Origin: Streptomyces sp. NBC_00536
Lineage (GTDB): Bacteria > Actinomycetota > Actinomycetes > Streptomycetales > Streptomycetaceae
NCBI RefSeq assembly: GCF_036346295.1
Contig: NZ_CP107819.1
Span: 4,464,001 to 4,528,000, forward strand
Length of the DNA stretch: 64,000 nt
Direction of reading: 5' to 3'
Position numbers and translations under genes: made by a program. The notes under the pieces were generated by a model, which saw only the letters and a list, made by a program, of their open reading frames with translations, made no database searches and was not told where the DNA came from. The stretch's first letter is position 1. Every line of letters starts with the position of its first letter. Positions 59,763 to 64,000 of this stretch are shown here, in pieces.

Positions 59763-60189
59763 CGGGTGACGGTAGCCCGTCCTGGTCCCGGGTGCGGATG
59801 CCCACTGGGTGCCGGGTGCCGGGTGCCGGGTGCCGGCCGCGGGTCGTGGGGCCTCCGGCGGGCCCTCAAGCGCCGGGCAGGCTGGAGTTGGCCCGGCCCC
59901 CTGGTCCCGGCCGCGGGTCGTGGGGCCTCCGGCGGGCCCTCAAACGCCGGGCAGGCTGGATTTGCCCCGGCCTGGGTGCCGGGTGCGGGCCCTCAAGCGC
60001 CGGGCGGGCTGGATTTGCCCCGGCCTGGGTGCCGGGTGCGGGCCCTCAAGCGCCGGGCGGGCTGGAGTTGGCCGGCCTGGGGCACGGGTGCGGGCTGGAT
60101 TCGGGCGTGCCGAGGCCCCCCGGGCGGACGGGCTCGGGGGGCCTTGGTGGGGAGGCCGGGACGGACGGGTCCCGGACTGGTGCGGGGGA
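59763..60189. repeat. Repeat-rich gap: four palindromic repeats in two tandem duplications
   Basis: This 427-base gap starts with four GGGTGCC units (59807-59834). It then has GGGCCCTCAA(G/A)CGCCGGGC at 59860-59878, 59934-59952, 59987-60005 and 60040-60058. The first pair is spaced 74 bases and the last pair 53 bases with nearly identical spacers, so two local duplications built the array. No gene is supported. It lies between the GNAT and terD genes. Confidence 0.9.
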
Positions 60190-60765
60190 CTAGACGTTGA
60201 CGCCGAAGTCCTGGGCGATGCCCGTCAGGCCCGAGGCGTAGCCCTGGCCGACCGCGCGGAACTTCCACTCCGCGCCGTTGCGGTACAGCTCGCCGAAGAC
60301 CATCGCGGTCTCGGTGGCGGCGTCCTCGGAGAGGTCGTAGCGGGCGATCTCGGCGCCGCCGGCCTGGTTCACGACGCGGATGTACGCGTTGCGGACCTGG
60401 CCGAAGTTCTGGCCGCGGGCGTCGGCGTCGTAGATGGAGACCGGGAAGACGATCTTGTCCACGTCGGCCGGGAGGCCCGCCAGGTTGACCTTGATGGACT
60501 CGTCGTCGCCGGAGCCCTCGCCGGTGCGGTTGTCACCGGTGTGCACGATGGTCTGGTCCGGGGTGGACTTGTTGTTGAAGAAGACGAAGTGGCCGTCGGA
60601 GACGACCTTGCCCGTCGGGTTCACCGCGATCGCGGACGCGTCGAGGTCGAAGTCGACGCCGGTCGTGGTGCGGACGTCCCAGCCGAGGCCGACCGTGACG
60701 GCTGCGAGGCCGGGAGCCTCCTTGCTGAGCGAGACGTTGCCGCCCTTGGACAGGCTTACAGCCAT
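60190..60765 (-). CDS. terD: TerD-family calcium-binding stress protein
   Basis: The 191-residue protein is a typical Ter[21 protein letters not shown] at the start, then [20 protein letters not shown] and the acidic [20 protein letters not shown]. The end has [20 protein letters not shown]. Conserved Asp residues bind calcium in this family. TerD proteins are linked to tellurite, phage and stress resistance; in streptomycetes several copies affect development. The upstream region has an 18-bp tandem repeat. Confidence 0.95.
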   Translation of the reverse strand: MAVSLSKGGNVSLSKEAPGLAAVTVGLGWDVRTTTGVDFDLDASAIAVNPTGKVVSDGHFVFFNNKSTPDQTIVHTGDNRTGEGSGDDESIKVNLAGLPADVDKIVFPVSIYDADARGQNFGQVRNAYIRVVNQAGGAEIARYDLSEDAATETAMVFGELYRNGAEWKFRAVGQGYASGLTGIAQDFGVNV

Positions 60766-60882
60766 GGGGATGTCCCTTTCCTCTGTGCTGCCGGCGCCCT
60801 GCGACGCCGTGCGACGTCCTCTGACGCCTTGGTGACCGACTTGGTGACGTTACCGCTGACTGTCATAACGCCGGGAGGGGGC

Positions 60883-60954
60883 GCCGAGGTTCCAGGACCC
60901 GCCGAGGTTCCAGGACCCGCCGAAGTTCCAGGACCCGCCGAGCTTCCGGGACCC
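60883..60954 (+). repeat. 18-bp tandem repeat, four copies, between terD and arfB
   Basis: GCCGAGGTTCCAGGACCC occurs at 60883-60900 and 60901-60918, then with one change at 60919-60936 and three changes at 60937-60954. It lies about 120 bases upstream of terD and 50 bases upstream of arfB. Confidence 0.95.
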
Positions 60955-61005
60955 GCTGTGAAATGCGGGTGACGCGGCGGTGGGCGGGGGCGGATCATAG
61001 GGGGC

Positions 61006-61431
61006 ATGCCTGGTCCCTATGTCATCCGCGGTTCGGTCGTGCTGCCCGAGGCCGAGCTCACGTGGCGCTTCTCGCGCTCCTCGGGGCCCGGGGGGCAGCA
61101 CGTCAACACCTCCGACTCCCGGGCGGAGCTGCTCTTCGACCTCGGCGCCACCAAGGCGCTGCCCGAGGTGTGGCAGGCGCGGGCGCTGGAGCGGCTCGCC
61201 TCCCGGCTGGTGGACGGGGTGGTGACCGTACGGGCTTCCGAGCACCGCTCGCAGCTGCGCAACCGGGAGATGGCGCTGGTCCGGCTGGCCTCGCTGCTCG
61301 CGGAGGCGACGGCGCCGCCGCCGAAGGCGCGGCGGGCGACGAAGATCCCGCGCGGGATCAACGAGCGGCGGCTGCGCGAGAAGAAGGCGCGGGCCGAGAC
61401 CAAGCGGGGCCGCACCGGCCGGGACTGGTAG
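61006..61431 (+). CDS. arfB: ArfB, ribosome-rescue peptidyl-tRNA hydrolase
   Basis: ArfB (YaeJ/ICT1) releases peptides from ribosomes stalled on messages without a stop codon. The 141-residue protein has the release-factor GGQ motif in RSSGPGGQHVNTSDSRAEL near residue 28. It also has the basic C-terminal tail KIPRGINERRLREKKARAET, with RGRTGRDW-type Arg/Lys residues that enter the empty mRNA channel. The start ATG at 61006 lies shortly after CATAGG. It converges with the flavin reductase gene. Confidence 0.95.
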   Translation: MPGPYVIRGSVVLPEAELTWRFSRSSGPGGQHVNTSDSRAELLFDLGATKALPEVWQARALERLASRLVDGVVTVRASEHRSQLRNREMALVRLASLLAEATAPPPKARRATKIPRGINERRLREKKARAETKRGRTGRDW

Positions 61432-61455
61432 CCGAGCGACCGCGGTGGTCGCCGG

Positions 61456-62046
61456 TCACGCCCCCAGGTTCCGGTAGCGCCCCCGGAAGTAGGTGAGGGG
61501 GCGGTCCCCCGAGGACGGCAGGGTGGCGGTCAGCACGCGCCCGATGACCAGGGTGTGGTCGCCCGCTTCGACGCGGCTCTCGGTGCGGCATTCCAGGGTG
61601 GCGAGCGCGCCGCCCATCAGCAGTGCGCCGGAGGCCTCGCCGCGCAGGTGCGGCACGTCCTCGAACAGCAGCCGGTCGCTGATCCGGCCCTTCATCGCGA
61701 ACCGGCTCGCCACCTGGCGCTGGTTCTCGGCGAGTACGGAGACGCCCCACAGCGGCTGCTCGGCCAGCAGGTCGTCCATCCGGGAGCCCTCGCGCAGGCT
61801 CACCAGGACCAGCGGCGGGTCCAGGGACACCGACATGAAGGCGGTCGCCGTCATGCCGACGTCCTCGCCGCTGGGGCCGGTCGCGGACAGGGGCTCCTCG
61901 CGTGCGGTGACCAGCACCACGCCCGCCGCCAGCCGGGACATGGCTTCCCGGAACTCGTCGTTGCTCACTCCCTCAGCATGAGGGGTGGCCGGGGGCGCGG
62001 GGATCACGGCGGGGATCTGCGGTATCGCGGGTCTCGTCTTCAGCAC
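61456..62046 (-). CDS. Flavin reductase-family (FMN-binding split barrel) protein
   Basis: The 196-residue product has the split-barrel FMN reductase pattern: FREAMSRLAAGVVLVTARE, MTATAFMSVSLDPPLVLVSL (the conserved T-A-x-x-x-S-x-S-x-x-P-P motif) and the C-terminal RPLTYFRGRYRNLGA. It probably supplies reduced flavin to a monooxygenase, or acts as a NADH:FMN oxidoreductase. The GTG at 62046 is preferred because TAGCGT lies about 7 bases before it on the minus strand. An inner GTG giving VSNDEFREAM would remove a 26-residue Pro-rich extension. Confidence 0.87.
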   Translation of the reverse strand: MLKTRPAIPQIPAVIPAPPATPHAEGVSNDEFREAMSRLAAGVVLVTAREEPLSATGPSGEDVGMTATAFMSVSLDPPLVLVSLREGSRMDDLLAEQPLWGVSVLAENQRQVASRFAMKGRISDRLLFEDVPHLRGEASGALLMGGALATLECRTESRVEAGDHTLVIGRVLTATLPSSGDRPLTYFRGRYRNLGA

Positions 62047-62438
62047 ACCGGGAACGCTAGTCTCGCGGTCCGGCCGGCACATCGGGCCCTGGTCCCAGGA
62101 GGTCCGCGACCCGCGGCCTAGGTCTTCCGGGCCGCGCTCCGGTCTGCCGGGCCGTGCTTCCCGGCCACGCCTGCCCGCCACACGTGCCGCGTTCTGCCGC
62201 GCTCTTCCCACCGGTTCCCCGGTGCTCGGCGTATCGTTTGCTCCCGGAAATGAAGGGGAGCGCCCCCAGGCGGCTGGAGCCCCACTATCCATCTCATGTG
62301 ACTTGAGTCACAGAGGGCAAGATTTGTTGACCCTGTGTACCTGCGGCACAGCTCACTGTGATTCAGTGGACGGGACACCGCAACGAAACGCCGATGACAA
62401 ACCTGGAGTTGCTGTCGAGGTCTCGGGGAGAGCGAGCA
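62047..62438. promoter_or_regulatory. Regulatory region upstream of cdgB with BldD-like sites
   Basis: The 392-base gap contains the promoter of the flavin reductase at its left end. Near cdgB it has the palindrome TGTGACTTGAGTCACA (62297-62312) and, 16 bases on, TGACCCTGTGTAC (62328-62340), which matches the BldD consensus TNACNC(A/T)GNGTNA at all but the last base. cdgB is a known BldD target in S. coelicolor. No gene is supported in between. Confidence 0.65.
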
Positions 62439-64000
62439 ATGGAGACCGAGTCGGAGCCGTACGTCCGTCTTGCGACCCTGCGGCAGCTGCACAAGGTGGT
62501 CGCCGAGCTGAATACGGCCCGGAGTCTCGCGGACACCCTGCAGACCGTCGTGGACGGCATCGTCCTGGGCCTCGGCTATGAACTCGCCTGTGTCAACCTC
62601 GTACGCCCGGACGGCGATCTCGTCGTCGCCGCCTTCGCCGGGGACCCCTCCGCGGAGGCCCTCATCACCGGTCGCGTGGGCTCCCGCGCCTCCTGGGACC
62701 GCCGCTTGACGATGGGTCGGGACTGGGACGGTCTGCGCTTCATCCCGCACACCGAGGGCTGGGTCCTGATCGAGGACGACGTCCCCCAGTGGCACACCGA
62801 GGGGCCCGATCCGCGGTTCGAGGACGAGTGGCACCCCGAGGACCGGCTCTACGCCCCCATGTACGCGTCAGGCGGGGAACTGCTGGGTGTCATTTCGGTG
62901 GACAGGCCGCGCAACGGGCGCCGTCCCGGCGCGTGGGGCCGCGAAGCCCTCCAGATGTACGCGTTCCAAGCGGCGATTGCGATCAGCAACGCGCGGCTGC
63001 GCGCGAACATGCAGCGGGCCCTGGTCCGGCTCGAACGCGAGCAGCAGGCGCTGCGGGCCAGCGAGGAGTCGTTCCGCCAGGCCTTCGAATACGCGCCCAG
63101 CGGCATGGCCATCGCCGAGATGGGCGGTGACCAGCACGGACGGCTGCTGCGCACCAACGACGCGCTGTGCCGGCTGCTCGGCCGGCCCGCCTCCGTCCTG
63201 CGCCGGTACTCCTTCTCCGACCTCGTCCACCCCGAGGACATCGGCACCCTGCTGCGGACCTCCGCCGAGGGCGGCCGGGCCGAGCTGCGGCTGGGGCGGC
63301 GCGACGGCACGTATGTATGGGTGTCGCTGCGCAATTCCGTGGTGGCGGACGCGGCCGACGGGCCGCGCTTCCTCCTCACCCACGTCGAGGACATCGAGGA
63401 GCGCAAGCGGCACGAGCTCCAGCTCGCGCACCGGGCCAGTCACGACGCGCTGACCGGGCTGCCCAACAGCGCCGAGCTGCGCGCCCGGCTCGGCGCGCGG
63501 CTGTGTCGCAGACCGCAGTCCGTGCGGGCGACGGCCGTGGAGGCCCTGGACGCCGCCTTCGAGGGGCGGGACGGGCCGGGCGGGCCGGTGGCGGCGGGCG
63601 GTGGCGGCGGGGGCGGTGAGCACGGTTTCCGCCCCGACGGCGGGCCCGGCGGGCCCGACCCCTTCGAGTTCCCCGGGGTGCCGGGGCAGGCGGGCGGCCC
63701 CGGTGGCCCGGGCGGTGCCGGGGGAGCGGGACCGTACGACCACCACGTGCACACGGTGGCGCCCGAGACGGAGGTCGACGACGGCACCAAGGGGCTCGCG
63801 GTGCTCTTCTGCGACCTGGACGGCTTCAAGTCGATCAACGACCGGTTCGGGCACCACACCGGGGACGCGGTGCTCATCGAGGTGGCCCGGCGGCTGACGA
63901 CCGGGGTCAGGGACGGTGACACCGTCGCCCGGCTGGGTGGCGACGAGTTCGTGGTGCTGGCCGACGGGCTGGGCTCCGCGGACGCGGCGGACCTCGCGGT
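62439..64000 (+). CDS. cdgB: CdgB, diguanylate cyclase (GAF-PAS-GGDEF), 3' end beyond the window
   Basis: CdgB makes c-di-GMP and affects development and antibiotic production in Streptomyces. The visible 520 residues contain a GAF-like domain (about 12-175, LHKVVAELNTARSLADTLQT), a PAS domain (about 205-320, SEESFRQAFEYAPSGMAIAE) and a GGDEF domain. The GGDEF domain starts at HRASHDALTGLPNSAELRAR; the active site GGDEF is at residues 500-504 and the inhibitory I-site RDGD at 491-494. Both are intact, so the cyclase should be active and product-inhibited. A Gly/Pro-rich insertion of about 70 residues (about 370-435) interrupts the domain. ATG 62439 follows GGGGAG. BldD-like sites lie upstream. 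Confidence 0.93.
   Translation, partial: METESEPYVRLATLRQLHKVVAELNTARSLADTLQTVVDGIVLGLGYELACVNLVRPDGDLVVAAFAGDPSAEALITGRVGSRASWDRRLTMGRDWDGLRFIPHTEGWVLIEDDVPQWHTEGPDPRFEDEWHPEDRLYAPMYASGGELLGVISVDRPRNGRRPGAWGREALQMYAFQAAIAISNARLRANMQRALVRLEREQQALRASEESFRQAFEYAPSGMAIAEMGGDQHGRLLRTNDALCRLLGRPASVLRRYSFSDLVHPEDIGTLLRTSAEGGRAELRLGRRDGTYVWVSLRNSVVADAADGPRFLLTHVEDIEERKRHELQLAHRASHDALTGLPNSAELRARLGARLCRRPQSVRATAVEALDAAFEGRDGPGGPVAAGGGGGGGEHGFRPDGGPGGPDPFEFPGVPGQAGGPGGPGGAGGAGPYDHHVHTVAPETEVDDGTKGLAVLFCDLDGFKSINDRFGHHTGDAVLIEVARRLTTGVRDGDTVARLGGDEFVVLADGLGSADAADLA

Noticed and set aside
59807..60954. CRISPR array
   Set aside because: The repeats are of 7, 18, 53 and 74 bases with repeated, not unique, spacers, and no cas genes are present.

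Overview
The window is a piece of a Streptomyces chromosome. The GC content is very high with strong third-position GC bias, and GTG and TTG starts are common. Many genes have a -10 hexamer (TANNNT-like) only 6-8 bases before the start codon, which suggests leaderless mRNAs. The gene set is typical of the Streptomyces core: glnR, nur, rsiG, mshA, phoU/phoR/phoP, carD, msiK, senS/senR/hbpS and cdgB. Gene order matches, as far as I recall, the S. coelicolor interval from about SCO4157 to SCO4281. I could run no search, so species is not assigned.

Layout. 1-12.9 kb: a truncated trypsin-like protease, a LacI regulator, the nitrogen regulator GlnR, a MoaD/ThiS-like protein and a Q/P-rich membrane protein. 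Then come an LmeA-like lipid-binding protein, a Cys-containing leader peptide ahead of thiosulfate sulfurtransferase and SseC, a three-gene envelope operon, a nitrobindin-like protein, the nickel regulator Nur and a YgfZ-like protein. 12.9-23.8 kb: dtd, the c-di-GMP-dependent anti-sigma factor RsiG, an Eis-like acetyltransferase, an ECF sigma factor, a PrmC-like methyltransferase, an MFS exporter with a cupin-XRE regulator, and a serine hydrolase. These are followed by an XRE/HBHA-like/DUF2516 cluster also known in mycobacteria, and a PP2C phosphatase.

23.9-26.2 kb is an IS607-type insertion sequence (serine recombinase TnpA plus an unusual TnpB without a zinc finger). 26.4-33.3 kb: NlpC/P60 hydrolase, methyltransferase, mshA, YbjN protein, MFS transporter, phosphoglycerate mutase and a tiny Cys-rich protein. 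33.3-46.3 kb is dense core: phoU facing phoR-phoP, a lipoprotein, carD, ispD-ispF, cysS, rlmB, a DoxX-like protein, a sugar nucleotidyltransferase, a secreted protein and msiK.

46.4-48.6 kb holds a second TnpB-like gene whose third RuvC aspartate is replaced by histidine, next to tRNA-Thr(TGT). 48.6-64 kb: a FAD oxidoreductase, a frameshifted aminoglycoside-phosphotransferase-like gene, GNATs, a pentapeptide protein, M4 and M1 metallopeptidases, senS-senR with hbpS, TerD, ArfB, a flavin reductase and the 5' part of cdgB behind BldD-like sites. The gaps at 54.5-60.2 kb and at 26.2 kb carry about ten copies of a short palindromic repeat.

Points of most interest: a conserved inverted repeat at the 3' ends of both TnpB genes (possible omega-RNA structure), the probably nuclease-dead TnpB, the cysteine leader peptide, the palindromic operator over the XRE/HBHA promoter, the Cys-rich mini-protein, and the pairing of a c-di-GMP receptor (RsiG) with a c-di-GMP synthase (CdgB) in one region.
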